The notes beneath the pieces were generated by a model. That model did not search any database, was not told the origin of the DNA, and was given only the letters and a program-made list of their open reading frames with translations. Source: Paraburkholderia panacisoli (lineage in GTDB: Bacteria; Pseudomonadota; Gammaproteobacteria; Burkholderiales; Burkholderiaceae). From it: 64,000 nt of DNA. The stretch lies in the NCBI RefSeq assembly GCF_008369935.1, contig NZ_VTUZ01000017.1, positions 124,001 to 188,000 on the forward strand, in the 5' to 3' direction. Positions 25,954-33,887 of this stretch are shown piece by piece; position 1 is the first letter of the stretch; each line of letters begins with the position of its first letter. A program made the translations under genes and the position numbers.

Positions 25954-26745
25954 TCAATGTGTGCTGCGATCCTGGTGGCTCGACACGAACTGCCGGAAGC
26001 GTGCCGACTTGCAATCGACGAACACTTCGTCGGGCGTCCCGTCCGCATCCACCTGCCCCTGATGCAGGAACAGCACGCGGTTCGACACATGGCGCGCGAA
26101 ACCCATCTCGTGCGTGACCACCAGCATCGTGCGGCCCTCTTCGGCCAGCGAGCGCATCACACGAAGCACTTCGCCCACCAGTTCGGGATCGAGCGCCGAG
26201 GTCGGCTCGTCGAACAGCATGACCTTCGGATGCATCGCCAACGCGCGCGCAATCGCCACACGCTGTTGCTGACCGCCCGACAGATGCGCCGGATAGTGGC
26301 CGCGTTTTTCCGCGAGGCCGACTTTGGCGAGCAGCGCCTCGGCCTCTTCGACCGACTCGGCACGGCTGCGCTTTTGCACACGCATTGGCCCTTCGATCAG
26401 ATTTTCCAGCACCGTCATATGCGACCACAGGTTGAAGTTCTGGAACACCATGCCGAGTTGCGAGCGCACCCGGTCCACCTGGCGGCGGTCGCTCGGGTGC
26501 AGTTTGCCGTCCGCGCGGCGCTTCATTTTCAGTTCTTCGCCGGCGAGCGCGACCGAGCCGTCATCGGGCGTTTCGAGCAGGTTCAGACAGCGCAGGAACG
26601 TGCTCTTGCCCGAGCCGCTCGCGCCGAGAATCGAAATCACATCGCCCTCGTGGGCATCGAGCGAAATGCCTTTGAGCACGTGATGATCACCGAACGATTT
26701 GTGAATGTTCTTGACCGACAGTGCGACGGGTGACGTAGCGTTCAT
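25954..26745 (-). CDS. Amino-acid ABC transporter ATPase (module 2)
   Basis: 263 residues, HisP subfamily: Walker A GASGSGKST, MVFQNFNLWSHM, signature LSGGQQQR, Walker B VMLFDEPTSALD and VVTHEMGFARHVSNRV. ATG 26745 has GGAG 6 nt upstream; two more in-frame starts lie upstream (26763, 26799), but the domain begins at the chosen one. It follows the permease genes and precedes the lyase gene by 38 bp. Confidence 0.9.
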   Translation of the reverse strand: MNATSPVALSVKNIHKSFGDHHVLKGISLDAHEGDVISILGASGSGKSTFLRCLNLLETPDDGSVALAGEELKMKRRADGKLHPSDRRQVDRVRSQLGMVFQNFNLWSHMTVLENLIEGPMRVQKRSRAESVEEAEALLAKVGLAEKRGHYPAHLSGGQQQRVAIARALAMHPKVMLFDEPTSALDPELVGEVLRVMRSLAEEGRTMLVVTHEMGFARHVSNRVLFLHQGQVDADGTPDEVFVDCKSARFRQFVSSHQDRSTH

Positions 26746-26801
26746 GGAGTTCTCCAGGTTCATCCGGAAGGGCCGGTCGTTCAGGACGCGGCGCGACATG
26801 C

Positions 26802-27536
26802 TTAGGTAGTGGCGGAGACCGGGCGGCTCGGCGCGGTCTGAATGGCGATCGGACCCAAATGGCGCGACAGACGCGTTTCGAGCAGGCCGAGCGCGCGCAC
26901 GATCACGAAGTTCAGGAACAGATAGATCAGCGCCGCGCAGACGAAAACTTCAGTCGTGCGATAGGTCTGCTGGATGATCTGCTGTGCGACGCCGGTCACC
27001 TCCCACACGGTGACGAGACTGGCGAGCGCGGTCGACTTGACGAGCAGCACCGCTTCCGTCGAATACGCGGGCAGACACTGGCGCAATGCGATCGGACCGA
27101 TCACGCGGCGCAGCAGCGCGAATCCCGACAGGCCGATCGAATAGCCCGCCTCGATCTGGCCGACCGGCACGGCCATCAGGCCGCCGCGGATGATTTCGGC
27201 GGTATATCCCGCCGTGCATAGCGCGAGCGACAGCACCGCGCACAGGTAAGGCTCGCGCAGCAGCGGCCACAGGAAGCTCTCGCGAATCACGCCGAACTGG
27301 CCCATCCCGTAGTAGACGAGGAACATCTGGATCAGCAGCGGCGAGCCGCGAAACACGAGGATATAAGCGCGTGCGAAGCGGTTCGGCAGCCAGCGCGGCG
27401 ACATGCGCATCGTGACGATCACGAGCGAGAGCAGACCGCCGAGTACCAGCGACGAGAAGAACAGCCCTAGCGTGGTCGGCACTGCTGCGATCAGTTGCTT
27501 GAGCGTATCGAACAGAAAGTCGAAATCGAAATGCAT
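26802..27536 (-). CDS. Amino-acid ABC transporter permease B (module 2)
   Basis: 244-residue HisM-type permease with RAYILVFRGSPLLIQMFLVYYG and the EAA-type loop AEIIRGGLMAVPVGQIEAGYSIGLS. ATG 27536 lies 14 bp after the stop of the other permease gene. The same reading frame is open far upstream to 28340, but that part runs antiphase through the preceding permease gene and is not translated. Confidence 0.88.
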   Translation of the reverse strand: MHFDFDFLFDTLKQLIAAVPTTLGLFFSSLVLGGLLSLVIVTMRMSPRWLPNRFARAYILVFRGSPLLIQMFLVYYGMGQFGVIRESFLWPLLREPYLCAVLSLALCTAGYTAEIIRGGLMAVPVGQIEAGYSIGLSGFALLRRVIGPIALRQCLPAYSTEAVLLVKSTALASLVTVWEVTGVAQQIIQQTYRTTEVFVCAALIYLFLNFVIVRALGLLETRLSRHLGPIAIQTAPSRPVSATT

Positions 27537-27550
27537 GGTGGCCGCTCCCG

Positions 27551-28273
27551 TCAGTTGCGCGCGAAATTGCGCTTGAAGGACCGGCCCACGCGCGCCTCGG
27601 CGCGGTTGAAGACCCGGTTCGAGATGCTGGTCATCAGCAGATACAGCGCGCCGCCCACCACGAAGAACGTGAAGTACTGATGCGTGGAGCCCGCCGCCAC
27701 CTGGCTCGTGCGCAGCAGTTCCGCGAGCCCCGTGACGGAGATCAGCGCCGAATCCTTCAGGCTCAACTGCCAGACGTTGCCGATGCCGGGCAGCGCGAAG
27801 CGCAGGACTTGCGGAATCAGAATGCGGCGCGCCATCGTCAGCGTGGGCATGCCGATCGAGCGCGCGGCTTCGAGTTCGCCGCGCGACACCGCCAGGACCG
27901 CCGCGCGATACACCTCGGCCTGATAAGAGCCCGAAATCATGCCGACCGCGAGCGCGCCGATCACGAACGGCGGCACGCCGACGAAACCTTCGGCGCCGAA
28001 CCACTGGCCGACGGTGGTCACGAGCGTCGAGCCGCCGAAATAGAACAGATAGATCACGAGCAGTTCCGGCACGCCGCGAAACACGGTGGTATAGATATCG
28101 CCGATCACGCGCAACGTGCGAAAGCGCGACAGCTTGGCCGCTGTCACCAGCGCGCCGAACACGGCGCCCACCGCGAGCGCCGCCAGCGTGAGCACGACCG
28201 TCATCAACGCCGCGAGCAGCAGCACGCCGCCCCAGCCTTCCGGCCCGAAGCCGAGCATTTGTATCAGAGCCAT
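27551..28273 (-). CDS. Amino-acid ABC transporter permease A (module 2)
   Basis: 240-residue HisQ-type permease with DIYTTVFRGVPELLVIYLFYFGG and the loop AEVYRAAVLAVSRGELEAARSIGMP. A strong GAGGAG ribosome site precedes ATG 28273. It forms the channel with the next gene. It resembles opine/arginine-type importers more than module 1's permeases do. Confidence 0.88.
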   Translation of the reverse strand: MALIQMLGFGPEGWGGVLLLAALMTVVLTLAALAVGAVFGALVTAAKLSRFRTLRVIGDIYTTVFRGVPELLVIYLFYFGGSTLVTTVGQWFGAEGFVGVPPFVIGALAVGMISGSYQAEVYRAAVLAVSRGELEAARSIGMPTLTMARRILIPQVLRFALPGIGNVWQLSLKDSALISVTGLAELLRTSQVAAGSTHQYFTFFVVGGALYLLMTSISNRVFNRAEARVGRSFKRNFARN

Positions 28274-28359
28274 CCCCTACTCCTCGTTCGTGACCGCGGA
28301 TCGAACCAGCCGGCACGCAACGTCGCCGCGCGTGCCGCATCTTCCGAGCGCCGTGCGCA

Positions 28360-29220
28360 TCAAGGTGTCACGTCGGTCTTGAACCACTTTTCGGAAAGCT
28401 TTTTGATGGTGCCGTCGGCGAGCGCGGCGCCGATCGCAGCGTCGAACTTCGCTTTCAGCTCGGGGTCCTGCTTGCGGAATGCGAGTCCTTCGCCCGGCCC
28501 CCAGATCGGGCCGCCGATCTTCGGACCGGCCATCGTGATCGACGCGTTTTCTTTCTTGTCGAGGTTGGCGGCGTAGTAGGTCACGTCGTCGAATGAGGCG
28601 TCGATGCGGCCGTTCGCCAGATCCAGATCGCGTTCAGGCGAGGTCTTGTAGACGCGGATGCTGGCGACGTCCTTGAAGCCGTCGTTGATGAATTTGGTGT
28701 AGACCGTGCCCGACTGGATGCCGATGGTCTTGCCCTTGAGCTGCTTGCGCAATGAGTCGATAGCAGGCAGATCGGCCTTCGGGTCGCCCGACAGCTTGAC
28801 GATGCCAGCCGTGGGCACAGCCTTCGGCAACACCTTCACATCGGCCACCGCGAAGGTGGCGGGCGTCGCGGCGTAGGGCCGCGAGAATGCGATGATCTTT
28901 TCACGCTCTGGCGTGATCGAGACCGCATCCATCAGGACATCGAACTTACCGGCTTGCAGGCCGGGAATCATGCCGTCCCAGTCCTGTGCGACGAGGTTGC
29001 ATTGCAGCTTGGCACGCTCGCACAGATTGGCGGCCAGTTCGGGTTCGAAGCCGCCCAGCTTGCCGCCCGGCAAGGTCAGATTCCACGGTGCGTAGCCGCC
29101 TTCCAGCGCGATCGTCACGGTCTTCCAGTCTTTAGCCTGCACCGGTGCCGCAAAAATCGTCGCGGCGCCGAGAACGGCTCCCATCAATGCGTTTGCTGCC
29201 GTTCTGCGCTTCACTTTCAC
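28360..29220 (-). CDS. Amino-acid ABC transporter, periplasmic binding protein (module 2)
   Basis: 286 residues begun at GTG 29220, which has AAAGGAG with a 7-nt spacer; an upstream in-frame ATG (29298) has no ribosome site and would spoil the signal peptide. Signal peptide to about residue 29 (FAAPVQA). The fold is family 3 (HisJ/NocT-like): ALEGGYAPWNLTLPGGKLGGFEPELAANLCERAKLQCNLVAQDWDGMIP in order, with a cysteine pair as in lysine/arginine/ornithine- and opine-binding proteins. First gene of the ABC-lyase-HutC operon, whose predicted promoter carries GTATAGAC. Confidence 0.88.
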   Translation of the reverse strand: MKVKRRTAANALMGAVLGAATIFAAPVQAKDWKTVTIALEGGYAPWNLTLPGGKLGGFEPELAANLCERAKLQCNLVAQDWDGMIPGLQAGKFDVLMDAVSITPEREKIIAFSRPYAATPATFAVADVKVLPKAVPTAGIVKLSGDPKADLPAIDSLRKQLKGKTIGIQSGTVYTKFINDGFKDVASIRVYKTSPERDLDLANGRIDASFDDVTYYAANLDKKENASITMAGPKIGGPIWGPGEGLAFRKQDPELKAKFDAAIGAALADGTIKKLSEKWFKTDVTP

Positions 29221-29277
29221 GTCGAAACTCCTTTGATTGAGGAAACCGTCGAGTTGGCTGTTTTGACTGCCGCCTGA

Positions 29278-29305
29278 TTTGTATAGACAAGCTTGCACCA
29301 GTCAA
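29278..29305 (-). promoter_or_regulatory. Promoter of module 2 operon with HutC-type operator
   Basis: On the minus strand TTGACT (plus 29300-29305), a 16-bp spacer and TACAAA (plus 29278-29283). GTATAGAC (29281-29288), within TTGTATAGACAA, fits GTNTANAC and overlaps the -10. Start codon 58 bp downstream. Confidence 0.55.
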
Positions 29306-29453
29306 AAAGCAGGGGCAAGAGGATTCAGCGGAAATACCCCGAATCCTCGGGTAAGCCCCTAGTCAGCACCGTCGAATAAGGCTCTGCGGGGAGTTCTTAA
29401 AGACCGGAGGTCGAAGGAAGATGCCGCCGCTTGAATGACGCACGGCGCATTTT

Positions 29454-29461
29454 GTCTAGAC
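29454..29461. promoter_or_regulatory. Second HutC-type palindrome upstream of module 2
   Basis: GTCTAGAC within TTGTCTAGACAG, a near-copy of the site at 29281, about 173 bp further upstream. It is close to the end of the neighbouring methyltransferase gene. It could support DNA looping between two bound repressors. Confidence 0.45.
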
Positions 29462-29487
29462 AGGTTCGCGCAAGGAAGAAATGCGGT

Positions 29488-30168
29488 CTACCAGATGAAC
29501 GGCACGAAGCGAAAGCGCACCCGCGCCATGTACTCCGTATAACCGTCGAGTTGCGCGGCTAGCAGCCGCTCTTCGCGCACCGCGCGCCAGCCCATGCCGA
29601 ACACCATCACCGGCACCACGGCGAGGCCCCACCATGAACCGAGCAGCAAGGGCGTACCGACGAACATCAGCAATGCGGCGCAATACATCGGATGGCGGAT
29701 ATGCGCATAAGGGCCGCTGTCGATCACCTTGTGGCCACGGCTCGTCTGGATCTTCACGACCGGTGCCGCATAGGTATTGGCCTTGAACACGAAGCGGCAC
29801 ATGAAGATGCACAGAAACACACACAGCGCACCGAGGACGACCAGCGCGACCGGCAACGGCGCGGACCAGCGAAAGCGCATCGCGTCGAATCCCATCACGA
29901 CCAGCCAGCCCGACCACAGCAGCGCGATGCCCAGCATGAACAGACGATCCCAGCGGCTCTGCTCCGCCTGCACGGGCGGCGCGAGACGCTCGGCGAGCAA
30001 AGCGGGATCATGGCGCGCGAGCCACACACCGATCCATATGCTCAACACGCCCACCTCGATCAGATACCACCACGCCGCCGGCCACGCCAGCGTGCCGGCT
30101 GCGCCGAACAGCAGCACGCCCATGCCGGCCAGCCAGAGCACTGTTTGCAGGACGAGGCGCGCGATCAT
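29488..30168 (-). CDS. Isoprenylcysteine carboxyl methyltransferase (ICMT) family membrane protein
   Basis: 226 residues with about five spans and the ICMT/phospholipid methyltransferase C-terminal motif: GPYAHIRHPMYCAALLMFVGTPLLLGSWW followed by REERLLAAQLDGYTEYMARV, which binds S-adenosylmethionine. Bacterial members rarely have known substrates, since prenylated CaaX proteins are absent. It begins 24 bp after the arylamine N-acetyltransferase gene and is likely co-transcribed with it. Confidence 0.82.
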   Translation of the reverse strand: MIARLVLQTVLWLAGMGVLLFGAAGTLAWPAAWWYLIEVGVLSIWIGVWLARHDPALLAERLAPPVQAEQSRWDRLFMLGIALLWSGWLVVMGFDAMRFRWSAPLPVALVVLGALCVFLCIFMCRFVFKANTYAAPVVKIQTSRGHKVIDSGPYAHIRHPMYCAALLMFVGTPLLLGSWWGLAVVPVMVFGMGWRAVREERLLAAQLDGYTEYMARVRFRFVPFIW

Positions 30169-30192
30169 GCTCGTGGTCCGCTATGGAGTCCG

Positions 30193-31035
30193 TTATGCGC
30201 TCTGCGCCGGGGTACGCACGCGCTCGAACACCGCCGCGATGTCGATGCCGATCTCGCCGGCATCCAGACCGAAGCGATCGCGCAGACATGCGGCGAGTTC
30301 GGCGGCGCTGGCGAGTTGCCGCTCGTCGACGATCTCGCCGTTCGCCGTGCGCTCGTTCAGTTGATCGTTGAACAACGTGAGACGCGTCGTTGGCAATACG
30401 CGGCATACGATCAGGTTGCTCGCGAAGATCGAATCGGGCGAGGTCGACGTGTACCAGTTCGACGTTTCATAGTCGATCCATTCAACCGGCTGCAAGTCGA
30501 AGCGATAGACCCGCACCCAGCTTTCGTCGTGAGCCTGCACTTCGAGATAAAGCGCCTCGCGCGCCGCGTCGGCGAGACGGAACGTGCCGTGCGGGGTCGG
30601 CTGCGCGAGGCCCGTGATCAAACGCAGCGGCGCGGTCAGCGTCACGCTGCCGAAGCCGACGTCGGCGATCCACGCGTCGGCACCGATGTCGACGCGCAAC
30701 ACCATGTGCGTGCGCGGCGGTATCGCGTCGGACTCGCGGCCCCACAGCACGCGCCCGAGCAGCGGCGTGATCTTGAAGCCCAGTTGCATCAGCACGTTGG
30801 CGAGCAATGCGTTCTGCTCGAAGCAGTAACCGCCGCGCCGCCCGGTGACGAGCTTGGTCTCGACCGATTCGAGATCCAGCTTGACCGCACGACGCGTGAG
30901 CGGCGCGAGGTTCTCGAACGGGATCGCCGCGGGGTGCAGCCGGTGGATTTCCTGAAGCACTTCGAGCGTTGCCGCGCGCGGGCCCTGGTAGCCTATGCGG
31001 GCGAAGTAGTTGTCCAGATTGACGGTGTGTGACAT
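30193..31035 (-). CDS. nat: Arylamine N-acetyltransferase
   Basis: 280 residues. The Cys-His-Asp triad is Cys71 (RRGGYCFEQN), His110 (PRTHMVLRV) and Asp125 (WIADVGFG), and the N-terminal FENLAPLTRR is typical. The enzyme transfers acetyl from acetyl-CoA to arylamines and hydrazines in the cytoplasm, and is thought to serve detoxification. ATG 31035 gives the family length (about 275-285); the upstream open frame to 31158 has no support. Co-transcribed with the ICMT gene. Confidence 0.92.
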   Translation of the reverse strand: MSHTVNLDNYFARIGYQGPRAATLEVLQEIHRLHPAAIPFENLAPLTRRAVKLDLESVETKLVTGRRGGYCFEQNALLANVLMQLGFKITPLLGRVLWGRESDAIPPRTHMVLRVDIGADAWIADVGFGSVTLTAPLRLITGLAQPTPHGTFRLADAAREALYLEVQAHDESWVRVYRFDLQPVEWIDYETSNWYTSTSPDSIFASNLIVCRVLPTTRLTLFNDQLNERTANGEIVDERQLASAAELAACLRDRFGLDAGEIGIDIAAVFERVRTPAQSA

Positions 31036-31241
31036 CGGCGTAATCCCGGCAGGGTTGAGCTGGCCGCCTACGGGCCTGGCGTCTGCGTGCTGCGAGCGGC
31101 CAGGCGGCTTTCGGGACACGATCATAGCCGGTTTTAACGTGGTTCCGAGGCAGGGCACTCGACGTGCGTCAGCCTTTTTCGTAGCCGATGCGAGCCGCCG
31201 CGCGCCGCCGCCGGAGCGGCGCGTGCGACATCGGCCGCGTG

Positions 31242-31925
31242 CTACTGGACGCCCTTCAATGCCGACGTCGCGATCGACGGTACGGTAATGCCGTGGCTCG
31301 ACGCGAACTGCACCGCCGAATTGAGCGTCGACATCAGCGATTGCAACTGCCCCGGCGCCGATTGCGCGATATACGACGCGCTCTGCGCCGTCTGCGGATT
31401 CATTCCGGACTGCAACAGCGAGGACGGACTCATCTGACCGATGCTGCCCAGCCCCGACTGCAGACTCGAATACTGGCTCACGCCCTTGCCTAGCGACGCC
31501 AGGCCGTCCGTGAACGCCTGCTTGTTCACCGGCGTCGCCGACGCGCTGCCGCTCGCATGGCTCGCGAACGCCTGTGTCAGTGTTTCGGAGAGCGACTGCT
31601 GCGTGCTGCCCACCTGCGTCAATTGACTCACCGACGGCGTTCCGCCGCTCAGCAGGCTCGCTGCCTGCTGCGCCTGCCCGGCGGCACTGCTCATGCCCAT
31701 CGCCGACGCGAGGCTCGACTGGCCGCTGAGCACCTGCTGGTTCGCGCCTACATAGGTCTTCAGCAACTGCGACATTCCACCTTCCGACGCCGGCGCGGCG
31801 CCCGCCGAACTATCGCCGCCGCCGCCCAGGCCGAACTGCTTCAGATTCAGTTGCGCGTTTGCAACGCCGCCCAACAGCAAGCCGCCGCTCGCCAGCATCG
31901 AAATCAAAAGAATGCGGGTTTTCAT
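31242..31925 (-). CDS. Secreted Ser/Gln/Ala-rich protein of unknown function
   Basis: 227 residues. Signal peptide 1-24 (LISMLASGGLLLGGVANA), then a Gly/Ser/Gln/Ala-rich chain with repeated SLL-G, Q-S and LAS-G segments, predicted helical (for example SQLLKTYVGANQQVLSGQ) and without cysteines. I recognise no family. The start is ATG 31925, seven bases after AAGGAG; ATG 31931 overlaps the ribosome site and is less likely. It is divergent from the iron operon and shares its Fur-box region, so it may be iron-regulated. Confidence 0.7.
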   Translation of the reverse strand: MKTRILLISMLASGGLLLGGVANAQLNLKQFGLGGGGDSSAGAAPASEGGMSQLLKTYVGANQQVLSGQSSLASAMGMSSAAGQAQQAASLLSGGTPSVSQLTQVGSTQQSLSETLTQAFASHASGSASATPVNKQAFTDGLASLGKGVSQYSSLQSGLGSIGQMSPSSLLQSGMNPQTAQSASYIAQSAPGQLQSLMSTLNSAVQFASSHGITVPSIATSALKGVQ

Positions 31926-32101
31926 GTCCATCTCCTTACTTTGGCCTTCCGGGTTGATCGTGCGCTTCGACACGGCGCTTTCGCACGCGTTCGATATGAC
32001 CACAGCCCTACGATCAGATTACATTTTCATTCGGTTCGAATTACATCCACATGCCATTTAGCAGCAGTACGTAACGATGGAAATTACACGCCAGTAATAT
32101 T

Positions 32102-32120
32102 GATGAGAATCGTTCTCATT
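32102..32120. promoter_or_regulatory. Fur box
   Basis: GATGAGAATCGTTCTCATT. The core TGAGAAT-C-GTTCTCA is a near-perfect palindrome that matches the 7-1-7 Fur model (TGATAAT-N-ATTATCA) at 11 of 14 positions. Its place between a secreted-protein gene and a porin/DyP/FbpABC operon supports iron-dependent repression. Confidence 0.75.
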
Positions 32121-32143
32121 TGAATTGACGTCTGTAATACGCA

Positions 32144-32158
32144 TGAGTACGATTCTCG
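32144..32158. promoter_or_regulatory. Second, weaker Fur-like site
   Basis: TGAGTACGATTCTCG matches the 7-1-7 Fur model at 9 of 14 positions and lies four helical turns from the strong box. It could extend Fur binding toward the operon's promoter. Confidence 0.4.
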
Positions 32159-32263
32159 TTATCTGCTGCACGGCGTCGCGGGCTGTTACGGCAAATCGCG
32201 GGCTGGCAGGCATGCTGGCCCGCGATGAATAAATCAGTCGAAACAACACTAATAAGGATTTCG

Positions 32264-33787
32264 ATGAAGTTCGCCAAACTCAACGGCCCCGCCGCCCAAG
32301 CGCATCCACGTCGCGACTGCGCGACGCGCGCTGGCGCAACTTATCGTACGCGCTTGCCTTCGATGCGGCGCGCCGCCCTCTGCACCGCGTTCGCCTGGGC
32401 CTCTTTGACGGCCGGCGCGGCAATGGCCGAAGCCAATCCCGATGCCACCCCCGAAGCCCCTGAAGCCGACCTGAACATCAAGGCGACCCAGACCAGCCAG
32501 TGGACCGGCTTCTGGAATCGCGAGCAGATGCTCGGCGACATGGGCGGTCTGCGCCCGTGGCTCGGCAAGTACGGCGTGACGTTCTCGCTCACCGAGACCA
32601 GCGAAGTGCTCGCGAATCTGCGCGGCGGTCTCGCACGCGGTGCGGACTACGACGGCCTGACGACCGCCGCCGTCCAGATGGATACGCAAAAAGCGTTCGG
32701 CTTGCCGGGCGGTCTGTTCAACGTCAGCGCATTGCAGATTCACGGCGCCAACCTGAGCGCCAACAAGCTCGGCACGCTGAATACGGCAAGCGGCATCGAG
32801 GCCGACGACGCCACCCGCCTGTGGGAGTTGTGGTATCAGCAGTCGTTCCTGAACAAGCGCGTCGATGTGAAGATCGGTCAGCAGAGTATCGACCAGGAAT
32901 TCATCACCAGCGCGTACTCGGCGCTGTTCCTGAATACGATGTTCGGCTGGCCCGCGCTGCCCTCGTACGACATGCCGTCCGGCGGTCCGGCCTATCCGCT
33001 CGCGGGTCTGGGCGTGCGCGTGCGCGGCCAGATCACGCCTTCGTTGACGGCGCTGGCCGGCGTGTTTTCCGGCGACCCGCTCGGCAACAACCCGAACAAC
33101 ATGAGCGGCACCAACTTCAACCTGCACAACGGCGCGCTGTGGATCGGCGAGTTGCAGTACGCGATCAACCAGCCGGCCGAGGGCGAAATGGTCGGCACGG
33201 GCAGCAACGGTTTGCCGGGCACCTACAAGATCGGCGTCTGGTACAACTCCAACAGCTTCGCGGACCAGCGCTACGACAACAACGGTTTGTCGCTGGCGAA
33301 TCCGGCTTCGACGGGCATCGCCGCGACTCATCACGGCAACTACAGCATCTACGCGGTAGCCGACCAGATGGTCTGGCGTCCTAACCCTGACGAGCCGCGC
33401 AGTCTCGGCGTGTTCGCGCGCGTGATGGGCGGCCCAGGCGACCGCAACCTGGTGAGCATCGCGGCCAACCTCGGCGTCGTGCTGAGAGCGCCGTTCGCCG
33501 GCCGCGACAACGATAGCGCGGGCCTCGCACTCACCTACATCAAGGTCGGCAACCACGTGAACGGGCTGGATCAGGATTTCCGCGCCTTTACCGGCGGCCC
33601 GTACGGCGTGCGCACCAGCGAAACCGCGCTCGAGGCGACCTACCAGTATCAGGTCAATCCGTGGTGGCAACTGCAAGCCGACGCGCAATACACGTTCAAC
33701 GCCGGCGCCGGCCAGAATCCGAACGACCCGACGCAGCCGCTGCGCAATACCTTCGTCGTCGGCGTACGGACCAATATCACGTTCTGA
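32264..33787 (+). CDS. OprB-type outer-membrane porin
   Basis: 507 residues. The basic N-terminal region and hydrophobic segment (RRAALCTAFAWASLTAGAAMA, about 35-58) form a long signal peptide, then an OprB carbohydrate-porin barrel: TGFWNREQMLGDMGGLRPWLGKYGV at the start, alternating amphipathic strands, and the terminal phenylalanine (RTNITF) needed for barrel assembly. ATG 32264 follows AAGGAT. First gene of the Fur-controlled operon; in this setting it probably admits an iron complex or its ligand, not only sugar. OprB porins linked to DyP and Fbp genes are uncommon. Confidence 0.87.
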   Translation: MKFAKLNGPAAQAHPRRDCATRAGATYRTRLPSMRRAALCTAFAWASLTAGAAMAEANPDATPEAPEADLNIKATQTSQWTGFWNREQMLGDMGGLRPWLGKYGVTFSLTETSEVLANLRGGLARGADYDGLTTAAVQMDTQKAFGLPGGLFNVSALQIHGANLSANKLGTLNTASGIEADDATRLWELWYQQSFLNKRVDVKIGQQSIDQEFITSAYSALFLNTMFGWPALPSYDMPSGGPAYPLAGLGVRVRGQITPSLTALAGVFSGDPLGNNPNNMSGTNFNLHNGALWIGELQYAINQPAEGEMVGTGSNGLPGTYKIGVWYNSNSFADQRYDNNGLSLANPASTGIAATHHGNYSIYAVADQMVWRPNPDEPRSLGVFARVMGGPGDRNLVSIAANLGVVLRAPFAGRDNDSAGLALTYIKVGNHVNGLDQDFRAFTGGPYGVRTSETALEATYQYQVNPWWQLQADAQYTFNAGAGQNPNDPTQPLRNTFVVGVRTNITF

Positions 33788-33887
33788 TGCAATTCGCGCC
33801 CTACCCATACGCTATCGACAAACCGGATCCCATGCTTTCGATCATGACCGCAACCACCGTTTCGTGCGCAGGCACGGAGGCTCAATC

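Larger units (their letters stand above)
31926..32263. other. Divergent regulatory region with Fur boxes
   Basis: 338 bp of AT-rich DNA (much richer than the neighbours) between the secreted-protein gene and the porin-led operon. It contains a strong Fur box at 32102-32120 and a weaker Fur-like site at 32144-32158, centres 40 bp apart. No gene seen. Confidence 0.6.

Noticed and set aside
26802..28340. A possible fusion protein of 512 residues containing a permease
   Set aside because: Only the last 244 codons encode a permease. The first part is out of phase with the real HisQ-type permease gene, which occupies 27551-28273.
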